From Rhododendron vialii (Eukaryota; Streptophyta; Magnoliopsida; Ericales; Ericaceae), in contig NC_080564.1 in the NCBI RefSeq assembly GCF_030253575.1, forward strand, positions 5,004,501 to 5,068,500: a DNA stretch of 64,000 nucleotides, read 5' to 3'. Of this stretch, positions 37,225 to 48,400 are shown piece after piece. Numbering within the stretch: position 1 is the first letter of the stretch; the number at the start of each line of letters is the position of its first letter. Under the pieces are notes generated by a model, which was not told the origin of the DNA, ran no database searches, and was given only the letters and a program-made list of their open reading frames with translations. A program made the translations under genes and the position numbers.

Positions 37225-37960
37225 CTTTTACTTGATGATGCTATGGTGTCCCCGGTCATTTTGGGGACACTGTAATTTTTGGCATAACTTCACTATTATG
37301 AGTATAACTAAAACCCATTACAAGTATAACAAAATTCAAACAAGGCATAACCAAAGAATATTCAAAAAATCAACCAAGGCATGTTATGCCTTGTTATGGT
37401 TCTGTTATGCTTGTAATGAGTTTTGGTTATACTCATAATGATTTTGTTATGTCAAAAGTTACACCGAAGTCATTCCCAAGCTTTTAATTTACTTGTAAGG
37501 GAAGCACTTCGATGTCTTCCCTCAAAAAGGAGACAGCATAACAAAACCATTATGAGCATAATTAAAACCCATTACAAACATAACAGAACCATAACAAGGC
37601 ATAACCAAGGAATATCTAAAAAATCAACCAAGGCATGACCAAATAAGTTATGTCTTGTTATGATTCTGTTATGCTTGTACTGGGTGGTGTCTCCTTTTTG
37701 AGGGGGGACACCGAAGTAATTCCCTCGAAAGAATTATAGGAAGTCTGCTATTTGAGAATGACTTCGGTGTCTACGGTCATTTTGGGGACACCGTAACTTT
37801 TGGCATAACAAAACCATTACGAGTATAACCAAAAAACCCATTACAAGCATAACAGAGCCATAACAATGTATAACTTGTTTGTTATATCTTAGTTGGTTTT
37901 TTAGATATTCCTGTCAAAAATTATGGTGTCCCCAAAATGACCGGGAACACCAAAGTACCA
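37225..37960. repeat. Cluster of three inverted/direct MITE-like units (GGTGTCCCC ends)
   Basis: The motif GGTCATTTTGGGGACAC (about 37253, 37777) and its inverse (about 37930), with CATTACAAGCATAACAGA and ACCAAGGCATAACCAA words, recurs in both orientations. At least three related units of 200-250 bp lie head to tail or head to head (about 37230-37470, 37500-37725, 37765-37955). Each folds back internally around GGCATGTTATGCC-like centres. No coding capacity is seen. Confidence 0.6.
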
Positions 37961-37969
37961 ATGCTGTGT

Positions 37970-38280
37970 TATTGCAAAGCTGTTGGTTTTATATTATTGC
38001 AAAGCTGTTGGTTTTATAGGTTTGCTGAACAACTGGAACAGCATCCCCGCCGGAAAACACATCCTTCAACGGTCTATTGGAACAGTGACACTGTCCAACA
38101 CGATGATATTGTGCGACCTTCTAGCGGCCGAGTTTAGTCGAATGGAATACAATGATGTACCTACCTGGCCTACTATTTACTACTACTGGTTGAAGTGCAT
38201 CAAATAGATACAAAATGACGGAACCAGACATGAATTCGGCAACTTATTGATGTACATCTGAAGGCGTTGTGTTCTGTTAG
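37970..38280 (+). repeat. Unit tail, second copy
   Basis: It matches 35785-36125 (GCAAAGCTGTTGGTTTTATA twice in a row near 37976 and 38000, AACAGCATCCCCGCCGG, ATACAAAATGACGGAACC). This is the rightmost trace of the F-box array unit. Confidence 0.65.
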
Positions 38281-39585
38281 TTTCCCGGACCTTATAAGAG
38301 AGGGACAAATTAAAGTGAGCTAGTGGAACTGTGGAAACTAGATTAATTGAAGTGAGCAAGTGGGGACTAGAGTTTTCGTTCAAAAAAATGAAATAAAATT
38401 GGCTACGGAAAGTTTGCGGTAGCCCCAAAGGTTAGGTGTTCAAGTAGTGAGACATTTGGACTGACCTAATCCTCACGACTTTTGATTGTTTGCCGAGACG
38501 GACGGCTTGGATCATGCAATACAAGGGTGTAATGTACCCTGCACTACAGCGTCCCCGGTTCCATTGTAAGGGCCATGTCCAATACCTTCATTAGCAAGCA
38601 AATTAGGTCAGTAGTTACCCAGTTAGCAACCATAATCAGAGTTTATGCTCTCCAAATAGGCAATAGTTAACTTACAGCATCTCCATAGGTGGAAGTCAAA
38701 TGTAAGATTTGTCTACCCAAAAATACTTACGGGTATGGATAGGGTACCGATCGGGTGTGTGGGGCACATTAGGGGATCCCATAAAAATTATTTGAGCCAT
38801 TTATAAATTTTTAAAAGTAATTTTCCAAGTTGCCCTGTAAAAAGCTCAATCGGATAATTGATCTAATTTTCTTAACTTTTTTTTAAATATTACTTTAATT
38901 CAAATTCAGAGAAATTTTTCTACGTTAAAATAGTGTAGTGTTTTTCTGCTTCTCATACAGTAGTCCAGTGATTTTGTAGATGGTTGAGGTAGGGAGGAGA
39001 TATAACACTACTACGTACTACTTTATAATCGGGCAATTGAATCTACTAATTTTTATTTATTTTTGACATGGCTAATAATCGTAAGTCGGTGGGAAATTCT
39101 TAAGCCGGTACATTAAAAAGAAAAAAGAAGAATTCATAATACGTATGCGCGGGTCATACATATCTATTCTTAATTGGCAAAAATGTTATTTAAAAGAGAA
39201 ACAGGTAAGAATAAGAACAATACGAAACAAACACCATCAGAAGTCATAACTGCAAAAAAAAAAAAACACTTTAATTTTGAATGAAAAATCATGAACGTAC
39301 ATGGCTTCACTTTTTTGACGGTATCGTAACTATACCAACAAGTACAAAGCACAATGCGGAGAACTTGGCCGGTGGCATGAGATATCAACCAAATGGCTTG
39401 TTCTTAAAGGTTGTAAGGTCGAAACTCATAAATGTCCAACGTTATAAACCTCGGGTCGCTGTAGGTTTATCTAATAATTTTCTTTATAACTCCAAAATTA
39501 GTCCAAATGGGCGCAAACCGGCTCCTTGTACACCGAACAGTTACTTATTTCGTATGACATTAGCCAATGATACATTAGAAGAAGG
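38281..39585. other. Spacer without recognised genes
   Basis: The open frames in this segment are short and compositionally random. 38420-38580 has a GC-richer stretch (GACGGACGGCTTGGATC) with no match I recognise. An A-run lies at about 39255-39266. Confidence 0.3.
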
Positions 39586-39589
39586 GTCG

Positions 39590-40215
39590 GTCTGTATTAG
39601 GGGGTGGTACCGGTCCGGTTTTGATCGGTTTTAGCATCTTTTTTGGTCAAAATTGGTTATCTGGTTTGAGATTTTTAGAAACCGGAACCGGTTGAGATAA
39701 TATGGTCTGATTTCGACCGGCTCAACTGGTTTCGGTCCGATTTATCCGGTTTTCATTTATGGGCCATATTTTAGGCCCAACATATCAAAAAATTCACAAT
39801 TCAACTCACAAAATATCAACCAAAAACCCATAATTTAACCCTTTTTTGGGTCCAACAAAAAGGATCAATTTTGAGCCCAATATATAAAAAAAAACTAATA
39901 AAAACATAATTAAGCCCATAAAAACAATATATATATATATATATATGATTAATTTTATATAATAAATATATTTATTAGACCAATATATACCAAAAGGATG
40001 TGTAGTCTAGTGGTAAAGAGAAGGGATATTCTTAATAGCCTTCCAGATTCGATTCCTCTCTCCTATGTTTTTATATATAAATCAAATCGAAATTATTTTT
40101 TCAATTTACAAAATTTTATAAAGCGGAATCAAATCAAAATTATTTGACTGGATTGAAAAATTTGGTCTAGTCCAATTTTTTCGATTTCAATCGATTTTTC
40201 TGGACTAATAGCCCT
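39590..40215. mobile_element. Element filled with CCGGTCCGGTTT-type repeats
   Basis: The left part is dense in CCGGTTTTGATCGG, CCGGAACCGGTT and CCGGCTCAACTGG. The right part ends TCGATTTTTCTGGACTAATAG. Both halves are low-complexity and inversely related, like the elements at 29085 and 31272. Exact ends are uncertain. A SINE-like block lies inside (about 39990-40075). Confidence 0.45.
39990..40075 (+). mobile_element. Possible tRNA-derived SINE
   Basis: TAGTCTAGTGGTAA resembles a pol III A-box, and 36-40 bases later GATTCGATTCCTC resembles a B-box. The spacing fits a tRNA-derived SINE head. No complete tRNA fold or 3' tail was established. Confidence 0.4.
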
Positions 40216-41490
40216 AGTCCGTATCCCCTCGAGAAAACCCACACCGCATTTCCCGGGTCTATTTATGTCTTCGATTTAGCGCGAAAAGAGAAAATCACTG
40301 AAACCCAAACCAATTACTACAGTAGAAGTTTTTTCCCGCCAAATTTTTTCCGGGCATCTCGGGCAGGTGCAGGCAGGATCTTCGAGGCTGGGCCGGTCAG
40401 GTCAGGTCATGAGATGGCGGCTCAAAACCGCGTAAAAACCTAACAAAAGGAGAGAGGCCCTTGGATTTGGGTCGTGCGTGGGGCCCAATGGGAATCTCAC
40501 ACCTAGGATCCCTTCGAGCTCGGGGTTAGTCCTCCGTATCCAACAAAATTCATTTTTTTTTTTTTTACCTCATCCGGAGTTTGCAAAGAAGATCCAACCG
40601 CTCATCTCGTAGGTCTTGAATTCAACATGTGTAGAAAAAGCGCCGTTTTGATTGAAAATCTGTAGGTACATGACGAAAATCGTTTAAAGTGGACAGTCAA
40701 TATGCATGGTTTTAGGCTTAAGTTATTGTTGACTTTAAACTGTTGTTCATGTACCTGGTCGGATCAACTTGATTTTTCGTACTCATGTTTGCGAGACCTA
40801 AGAAATGAACAGTTTGGATAATTTTTTGAGCACGGGATGGGAGGAAAAAATATTGAGTTTGGTAGGGTATTGAGGGGGCTTTAACCCTCCAAAATCATCA
40901 GTGTACACCGAAGATGTCTGCTGCCAACACATTACACATCATCTGTCTTTCATTCACCCAATGTGTGCCTTCTATTATTGGCTTTCCTTTTTTGAACATT
41001 GGCTTTCTTGATATTCAAATCGTTCAAATGGGGTATCGAATCTGTGGAATATGAGTGATATTGAAATGGTGGAAGAAAAAGTAATCCGGAGGTTGGGATT
41101 GTAACATGCATTTTCTAGCTTGTTCTCATGCAAATTACATAATGACAAATTGACAATACAGTCGCGACAATAAGCTTTTGATGGAGAGAATACGTAATTC
41201 CCGGATTTCATGATTCCCTATAGCAACGGGATATAAGCTATGCTAGGGTATGTGATTTTGCCCAAAATGGCAGCAACAAAAGTCGGGGCCCGGTGGCCGC
41301 GACATTATACATTCAATTTCACCCTCAAATCCCCTAAACAAACATGCCCTAAACCAAACTTTCTTGCAGCACTATGAATTCGTCTCTCTCTCTCTCTCTC
41401 TGGGTTTTCTGTATCGCTAAATCTTGGACATGATGTGAAAACATGGAAAACCAGAAGAGGAATTGGGGTTGGACTTGGACAAAGTTGTCA
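40216..41490. other. Spacer without recognised genes
   Basis: 40240-40520 is GC-richer (TTCCCGGGTCTATTTATG, GGCAGGTGCAGGCAGGATC) but not coding. 40600-40870 has words that recur inversely (GTACATGACGAAAATCG and CATGTACCTGGTCGG), possibly a MITE relic. A CT microsatellite of about 18 bases lies at about 41383-41400. Confidence 0.3.
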
Positions 41491-41494
41491 ACTT

Positions 41495-42250
41495 AGGGCA
41501 TCAACACCAGATTAGGTATATTTATAAAATTAGTTAAAGTAGAGAAGTAAAACCCAAAATCACTGCTGCAACATATTAGCAAAACACAAATATAAATACA
41601 TTTCTATGGATGGGTAGCTAAAAATAGCTACGCACTATTCTCCAGGTATCTGCTTTTTTATTATTTTCCTAACAACTTTCTCTTTCTTTCCATTTGTACT
41701 TTAACAGTGATAAAGAAGAAGAAAAGAAAAAAGAAAAATAAAGGTAATAATATTTTAATAGACAATAGGTAAAATAGATAGTATTAGGTCCCGTTCGGCT
41801 AAATAAATCAATTGGTTTATTTTTTTGTCTTTATTCAAAAAAATAAGTATTTGTTAGTTTTTCGTCAATTTTTTGAGAATTATTGCATCGTCATGATGAA
41901 AGAAATTTAAAAAGTAAAAAATTATGATCGAAATCCAATTTTTTTTAAATAAAGACAAAAAAATTGGCTTATTTTTGTCTTTATTCAAAAAAATTAGGTT
42001 TCGATCGTAATTTCGATAATAATATTCTACTTTTTAGATTTCTCTCGTCATGACGATGCAATAATCCTCAAAAAATTGACGAAAAACTAACAAATACTTA
42101 TTTTTTTTGAATAAGGATAAAAAAATAAACCAGTTGACTTATTTAGCCGAACGGGACCTTAGTATGGTGTTAAAAGAGATGTGAATAGATAAAATGAAAA
42201 AATTACATTGTTCACTAGTATTTTTACATGACAACCGATAAATTTGCTCT
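41495..42250. mobile_element. Possible outer MITE carrying a nested Tourist-like element
   Basis: Sequence on both sides of the nested element (41787-42158) looks like one AT-rich element: GGGCATCAACACCAGATTAG at the left and CAACCGATAAATTTGCTCT at the right. The ends are weak, so this outer element is tentative. Confidence 0.3.
41784..42161. mobile_element. Tourist-like palindromic MITE
   Basis: The 372-bp element (41787-42158) is flanked by TTA. Ends are GGTCCCGTTCGGCTAAATAA and its inverse, with long inverted arms (TTGTCTTTATTCAAAAAAAT, GTTAGTTTTTCGTCAATTTT). 3-bp TTA duplication and G-rich ends fit PIF/Harbinger MITEs. Arm words are shared with the foldback at 790-1075. Confidence 0.8.
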
Positions 42251-44143
42251 TAGCATGATTGAATTGGAGAATGCTAGTGGTGTGTGTAGCTTTTCATAGT
42301 TGTCTTTATCAGATTGACTTTCAATTAGTCCACACTAAACAAGTACTAAATTGCAAAGGCTGATGAGAGTTAGCACTCCACTAAACTAGCAATTAACGAT
42401 AAAGGTAGACTTTTGCTCAAATTGCGTTACGCGCTAGCTCCATCACCAAAGGCTGTCAATTACTTACAGTGATGCTCAGCCCGAATTTTGGCTCCTTAAA
42501 AGATTTGTTCGTGATTTGCTTACGAGCAAATAAAACAAATGAAAAATCGAAACATGATTTTCAATCTCACAACATCTTCAACCCAATTTGAAATAGCGTA
42601 ACGCGTACAGTAGATACTCGGCCCAAGAAGCTTATAGCGTAGCATGTTTTTTTCCTTGGCAAATTGTCCGATGTTTCCGCAATTTAGTTTAACCTCTTAA
42701 AAATGTACTATATTCGACAGGACATTGGTAGTATTATTTATTGTCTTATTGATCAAGATAGACTGTTGTGATAGCAGCAATTTGTTGGCCCCCCTCGGAG
42801 GTAGCAAAAGTTGAATGAAAAGAATTGAAACTTATCCTTAAAGGCCACTAGAAGAATCCAATGAATGCAATTTACGTCAGGGGGTATGTAACTGGGGAGA
42901 GCCAGTCAAATAGTAGTAAATAACCATAACAATAATTCTGTTACGAGACAGGTTTCTAGGTGCCGAAAACTCCTGTGTTTTTGTGCCGAAGAGTTTTTCG
43001 GTCGTTGAATTTAAAACATGAATTCCAACAACTGAAAAATCCCACGACATAAAGGCACAAGAATTTTCGAAACAGAGAAGATCGGACCCTTTCTGTTACC
43101 CAATGACCTGCAATAGGTACGTGAGTCATATCCAGTCCGATACAATCGCTATCTCACAAAATGGCTAAAGACCTTAATAATTGATCCCACCCAAGCTACT
43201 ACCACCACACATGCTTTCTTTTCTTATTATAGATATAGATAGATAGCTATAGAAAGAATATATATACTAATCCCTATGAAACTTTCTTTATTGTGCTAAG
43301 GTACCTCTATAGTATTGGTTTGTTTCTTTTTTTTCCTTTCAAAATGGTAATAACTCATTGATAGAAAATACGCGTACACAAGATAATTATCTAGATAGCA
43401 TTTGTTCCTAATCAAAGGAATAAAAAACCACAAATGAGGGTAGTCTTCTCAGGTAATGGCACCCCGACCACTATTACCTCTTCATGCCGAAGAATGGGTC
43501 ACCGGCCACCCCCTTCGCACTCCTACGCATAAAAGAAAACTCACACTGATTAAAAAACTCCAACATACACCCATAACAACGAGGCAAGCAAGACAATCTA
43601 TCTGATTTGTCATTGGACCGCCACCGCCTCCATTTGTTAGAGAACCATTATTACCACCGCCACTGTTAGAATTTGAACCGGCACCTCAGACTCTCTCTCG
43701 GTTGATATCTTGCACCAAATCCTCTAAACTCCACCATAAAGGCACAAACAAATGTGGTGTTTGGTAGACATGCCCAAATCTTATCTAAAAGCGCATTAAC
43801 TTGACTCATAAAGTACCATTTTACCAAGTGTCCTAAAGTATTTTAATTATGGATATGTACCAAACAGTCCTTAAACCCCACATAGGATTCTTATCTGCCA
43901 CAACCTTATAGCGGTTTGTCCTCTAATACCAGAGGAAATGAATTCAGAGGTGGGACACGGGAGGACTGAGGGGCATAAAGAAAGGTACTTGGGCGCCTAG
44001 GAAGGATTTCGTTTGAGAAATTTGTCAAAAGGCCAATCAATTTGTGAATGAAACATCCTTGCAGCATCACAGCCATTAAAAAATTATTTTACTTTTGCAT
44101 GTGTTGGCGAACCTTTTCTTACTTGAGTAGATTATTGACTTGG

Positions 44144-44181
<38 letters not shown>

Positions 44182-44400
44182 TTCATAGTGCAAGAAAGTG
44201 GATGGGGTATTGCAAAGAGGATGTAACCAATAAGAATCCTTCACATTTCTTGCCCACACTTTGGACTAAACCTTTCAATTTCACTGATAGCGGTTTCACA
44301 TGTTTATGGGTAGAAAATGAGGCGACCTCAAGATTTATTTATTGATAATAAAATGAGAGTAAGAACATCTATTAGTCTGTATCATGGATTTGAAAGAGCT
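42251..44400. other. Spacer without recognised genes
   Basis: No gene is seen. A GA microsatellite lies at about 44148-44178. 43330-43950 has GC-richer patches (CACCGGCCACCCCCTTCGC) but no convincing frame; it could be an old LINE 3' region on the - strand. Confidence 0.3.
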
Positions 44401-45227
44401 TCTAGATTCGGATGAAGAAAAAAAAAATCTCTTCAAGACAAAAAGAGAAGATTGATGGGATCGTCTCGATTAAAAAGAATGAACTTAAGACATTGAAAGT
44501 AAAGCAACCCATAAGTCTAAAATTCATTCACCTCAGGCCAACTCCAATTAGTTTTTTGAGAGAATGTCCAAACTCCAAACACTACTTCTACACTACAATA
44601 ATTATGAAAACCTTGGGTGTGTAAAAACAGTTTTGGAGGTGTGTCCTGCGAAACCATTTATGCTGTGTTTGGAACACTTTTTAAATTTTTTTTTGAAAAA
44701 GTAGTAGGAATAATAAACAGAGAGAAAAATAATTGGAAATAAGAAAAATCTATGAGGAATTTTTTTAAAAATGTTTATCAAAAAGAGAAGCAAACACAAC
44801 ATTAATTTGTACAATCGCAACCAAACAAACAGGGCCTAAGAAACTGTCTTTATGTAGGTAAATAGTAAATACATCACAAAAACGCAAGCAAGTTTCAGGG
44901 TTGCAGATGACAAACATCACAATAAACTTCCATTCAAAATCTCAGCAAAGACAATCCATGAAACCTCAACAAAATCATTCAAACCCAGTCCATAACAAGT
45001 ACTACTAAGAAAAAGGAAGAAACTTGCAAAAGATTCTGAAACTTAGCTAAACTGGACTACTATACCCATTTCATAAATATATTACAATTGTACACCCTCA
45101 TTCCATCAAAGCTACTATTACCCTACTACTACTATTACTACTTCTACAACAGAGAGCAACCAAGAAAACAACACCAAAACCCAAAAGACAACAAACTAAA
45201 TTGAAACTAATAAATCCCCTAAAGAAC
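44401..45227. other. Spacer and 3' side of the SMR6-type gene
   Basis: 44640-44840 is a possible MITE: TGTTTGGAACACTTTTTAAA at the left and, inverted at the right, CCTGTTTGTTTGGTTGCGAT. 44850-45227 probably contains the 3' UTR of the - strand gene. No other gene is seen. Confidence 0.35.
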
Positions 45228-45554
45228 TCAATTTGCTCTCTCAACATGTCTAATAAACACCGACTCCAAATCCGGAGGGTTAAAGAACTCCCTAGCGCCA
45301 TTGAAATGGCAAGTTGACGAAGGGCGGCGCTTCCGTGGGGCCGGAGGGCACGACAGCCTCTCCGGTATTTTCGATTCTTTCGCCTTTGGAGTCGTCGAAC
45401 TCGATTCATCGCTTTCATAACCACACTCCCTTTCCTTTGGCTTCATCTTTATCGGCCTCATCGGACCGCGTACTGCGATTCCGGCAATCACCCATTTCTT
45501 GCCTTCTGTCTCCAGGCCTATGTCCACCACTTGATGCTTCTTTGAAAAACCCAT
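45228..45554 (-). CDS. SMR6: SIAMESE-RELATED cyclin-dependent kinase inhibitor (SMR6-type)
   Basis: A single exon of 108 aa. Family signatures are visible: an N-terminal MGFSKKHQ and [12 protein letters not shown] (residues 19-29), an acidic/Ser stretch with TTP at 54-56, the proline-basic motif CPPAPRKRR (69-77), and a C-terminal [11 protein letters not shown] (90-100). The C-terminal motif is conserved in SMR proteins and linked to cyclin/CDK contact. SMR proteins are small plant-specific inhibitors that bind CDK-cyclin complexes in the nucleus, restrain mitosis and promote endoreduplication or cell-cycle exit. The MGFSKK opening points to the SMR6 branch. ATG 45554 is chosen because it starts this conserved block. 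A TATA-like box lies about 350 bp upstream, leaving a long pyrimidine-rich leader. Confidence 0.88.
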   Translation of the reverse strand: MGFSKKHQVVDIGLETEGKKWVIAGIAVRGPMRPIKMKPKERECGYESDESSSTTPKAKESKIPERLSCPPAPRKRRPSSTCHFNGAREFFNPPDLESVFIRHVERAN

Positions 45555-45901
45555 ATCCAATCAAACTCAAACAAGGTAGAAAAGTACCAAAGTTGGAACT
45601 TTTGTGTCGCGAAACACCCGAAAGAGAAGAAGATCTGCAGAGGAAAACAGAGAGGTAGAAGATGTGTTTTTGATTTGGAAAAATCTTTGTGGGAAACTAA
45701 TTGGAGGAAAATGGGGGGGTTTTTTAGGGGGGAAAAGAAGAGGGAATAAGGGGAAAGGGGTCTTTGGTAATTCCTTTGAGGTGGTAAGGAAAGAGGAATG
45801 GGAAAAGAGGTGAATGGAAAGACTTTGAATGGAGAAAGGGAGGGGAGGCGTCAAAGTGATTGAGAATGTGTGTGATGATATAGCGAGAGAGAAAAAGAAC
45901 G

Positions 45902-45909
45902 TTTATATA
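45902..45909 (-). promoter_or_regulatory. Likely TATA box of the SMR6-type gene
   Basis: On the - strand TATATAAA is followed by a pyrimidine-rich region with CTCTCTCGCTATATC. It lies about 350 bp before the ATG and implies a leader of roughly 320 bp. Confidence 0.5.
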
Positions 45910-46019
45910 TTTTTAGATGGGAGGAGAGAGGGAGGGATACGTGACCTAATTGACTAGCGTACACAGGAAGAGAGAGAGAGAGCTGACCGTGAGATTACGG
46001 GCAGCCGAAAAGGAATAGA

Positions 46020-46855
46020 AATGGAGGGTTTTGGCGCCAAGTTTTGGTGTTTGACAAAGCAACGGCTCTTATTCCCGCCAATCATGTCTCTAGTTTCCCA
46101 TTTTACCCCCGTTGCAAATGGTTATCTACAACATAGACGGAGAGTGGGCCGTATACTGTCGGTCGTGGATACGACCCAAGCAAATGGGGCTGGACGACGT
46201 CGTTACTGCCCCAGTCTTGGTTAATCTGGGCTAGGCCCATTAGGTACATACAAATTGAATGTTACGAGAGCTAATCAGAAGTAGGCCTAAATTGGAAAGG
46301 ATTTGGACATAGATATGTGCGTCCGCAATCGTCTGATGCATGTAGATTCCACGTGCATTGTTTCGGTTACATTTGTGTTGAAATCTATGTGTAAATGTCT
46401 GTAAGACTGTATCTATTACATTGCTCTTGCTAAATCGAAATTTTTATTGGAAACCTAAAAGATACCGATTGATTTAAATTTACCCTCAGGAATATACACT
46501 GGAGTACTATTATTAGCATTTGGACTATATAAAAATCCGTAGCACTTTCCATTGCTTACGTAGTAGCACCATGACGAACATTACCATAATTAGGTATTCT
46601 GGCTTTGATAACTCGTTAGATTTTACTGAGTAGAGTTCAATCCAAAATTAACTATCAAGTTGAGCTCATTCTCACAACTTAAATAGACCAAATTTTTAAT
46701 AAATTTGAGCTTGTCGACTAGCCCAAGCGTCAACTCTTCCATATATCTTCCGTTGAAAGTATACTACATTCGATTAATGTGAGACTGAGCATCCGTAGTG
46801 GGTTTGTTAACTGTGTTTGGTTTGCAGTTTTGAGATAAAAAAGTTCTATAGATTT
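46020..46855. other. Spacer without recognised genes
   Basis: A short open frame at 46021-46224 has no recognisable domain and lies in the upstream region of the SMR6-type gene. Nothing else is supported. Confidence 0.3.
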
Positions 46856-46857
46856 GC

Positions 46858-46986
46858 TTATTTTTTCGTCTTTAGTAAATTTTTTTAACATTTTAACAAA
46901 TTCTTTTACTTTTTGAATAGAGGTACGCTATATACATTCAAAAAGTAAAAAATTTAATAAAAAATCACTAAAGACGAAAAAACATG
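46858..46986. repeat. Short foldback element
   Basis: TTTTTTCGTCTTTAGTAAAT at the left pairs with CACTAAAGACGAAAAAAC at the right around a TTTTTGAAT/ATTCAAAAA centre. About 60-bp arms, non-coding, MITE-like. Confidence 0.65.
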
Positions 46987-47249
46987 AATAACGAAACAAT
47001 CAAAATTTTTGGAGAGATTATTTCTGAGAGGAGAACTAAACAGAGTGATTGTCCACAACAACGCAACTCTTTTTTTTTTCTCTTTGATCAACCACAACCC
47101 CATTATTTGATAGCCAAAATAGCAGTCATCGAAGGGAGGCAAATTATTTACGGCTGCCCGGACGTGCTCCGCAACATGCCAACACTCGGAGGCACGCATG
47201 TGTTTCATGTTTTGCGTGAGACTCGTACGGCCTTTGTCCCAATTTAACA

Positions 47250-47466
47250 TTTCTTTTTTGAGTTCGTATTATTTTTCAATTGATTATATTTTGTAATTTT
47301 ATAATATTTAATGTGATTTTGCAAACATTGTATTATAGAACTGATCGAGATCTATTAAACAAAATTTATATTGGATATAAAATTCATTACCGATTTAATG
47401 ATATAACTAATTTTTTATCCGGTTAGAATATAACGAGGGACTACTAAATTGGGACGGAGGGAGTAT
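47250..47466. mobile_element. Stowaway-like MITE missing its left end
   Basis: It ends AATTGGGACGGAGGGAG followed by TA. The body (TTTTTCAATTGATTATATT, AGATCTATTAAACAAAAT, TATCCGGTTAGAATA) matches the degenerate copy at 22866-23107. The expected CTCCCTCC start is absent. Confidence 0.65.
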
Positions 47467-48180
47467 CTATGTCTGGCTCTCAAAGAGGAAAAAAAAATTT
47501 ATCAAGTGCTCATGGGTATTGTAACATTATGTTTAGGATCTTTCGACACCACATTCCACAGCAGTGGAGTTCAAGATTTTGAATAGAACGGTATAATCAC
47601 TCCATGGAGTAAAAGGAGCACTTTTTTTTTTTTTGCATAGATTTCTGCCTATTCTCAGGTGTGTTATCCGTAAGTCAGTTCTTACGGGGATAGTAATGTA
47701 CCAATGTTCATTCTTGGCAATGTCCTCTCTATGGCGGCTGGAAATTCAGTTGTGGTGGCTCGTTTCGCCCATCAAATAGGTGCGTAGTATTTGGGATTCT
47801 ATCTTGGGCGCAAAATGGCGAGATGTTGGAGGTGGATTATGGTAGGTTGAGGGTTGCTTCAACTTCGGTGCTATAGCGTGGGCTTTCCGTGTGGGCAGCT
47901 TGGATTTTTAAATCCGACATACATTTTAGAGCCAGTGCAAGATCCGGTTATTCTGATTTAGTCTATCTTCTTGCGTATGAGACGTCTTACATATTGGAGT
48001 ATCCATTACGTTGTGTGATTGTTTTATTTCCTTTCTTCGTTTGTAATGGTGTAAGCGTATTGGTTTTGTACTCAATTGGCTAGCATATAAAGCAAATGCC
48101 GGTGTATTATCCAAGACCCTTTGATGTGTTCCCTGACCTCTATAATCTGGTCCAATTGGGCCTTTATGATGAAAATATAA
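47467..48180. other. Spacer without recognised genes
   Basis: No convincing frame. The region around 47700-48130 has near-coding composition with stops and could be a decayed retroelement; I cannot name it. Confidence 0.25.
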
Positions 48181-48182
48181 TT

Positions 48183-48400
48183 GGGGTTTGGCTGTAAACA
48201 AGTCGAGCCGAGTTTAGTTATTTACTAAACAAATCTTTTCAATCGAGCCGAGCTTTTGTCGAACAAGCCGAGCTTTACACAGCTCATTAACTAAGCGAAC
48301 CAAAAACTCGAGCTCGATCTCTGCTCGTTTAGTCAAACTGAGCATTAACGAGCCGAGCTCACGAGCTGGTCGATTAATTTGCGGTCCTAATTTGGGGGTA
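48183..48400. mobile_element. Element rich in CGAGCCGAGC repeats
   Basis: GGCTGTAAACAAGTCGAGCC at the left, then repeated CGAGCCGAGCTT words on both strands, ending CGAGCTGGTCGATTAATTTG. Low-complexity, self-complementary filling like the elements at 29085, 31272 and 39590. Termini are not firmly defined. Confidence 0.4.

Noticed and set aside
39281..39634. 117-codon open frame as a gene
   Set aside because: Its end runs into the CCGGTCCGG minisatellite element and no domain is recognisable.
45567..45854. Open frame of 95 codons just upstream of the SMR6-type gene, as a possible upstream ORF or peptide
   Set aside because: It contains no ATG; it begins at TTG and is Pro/Phe/Leu-rich because the leader is pyrimidine-rich.
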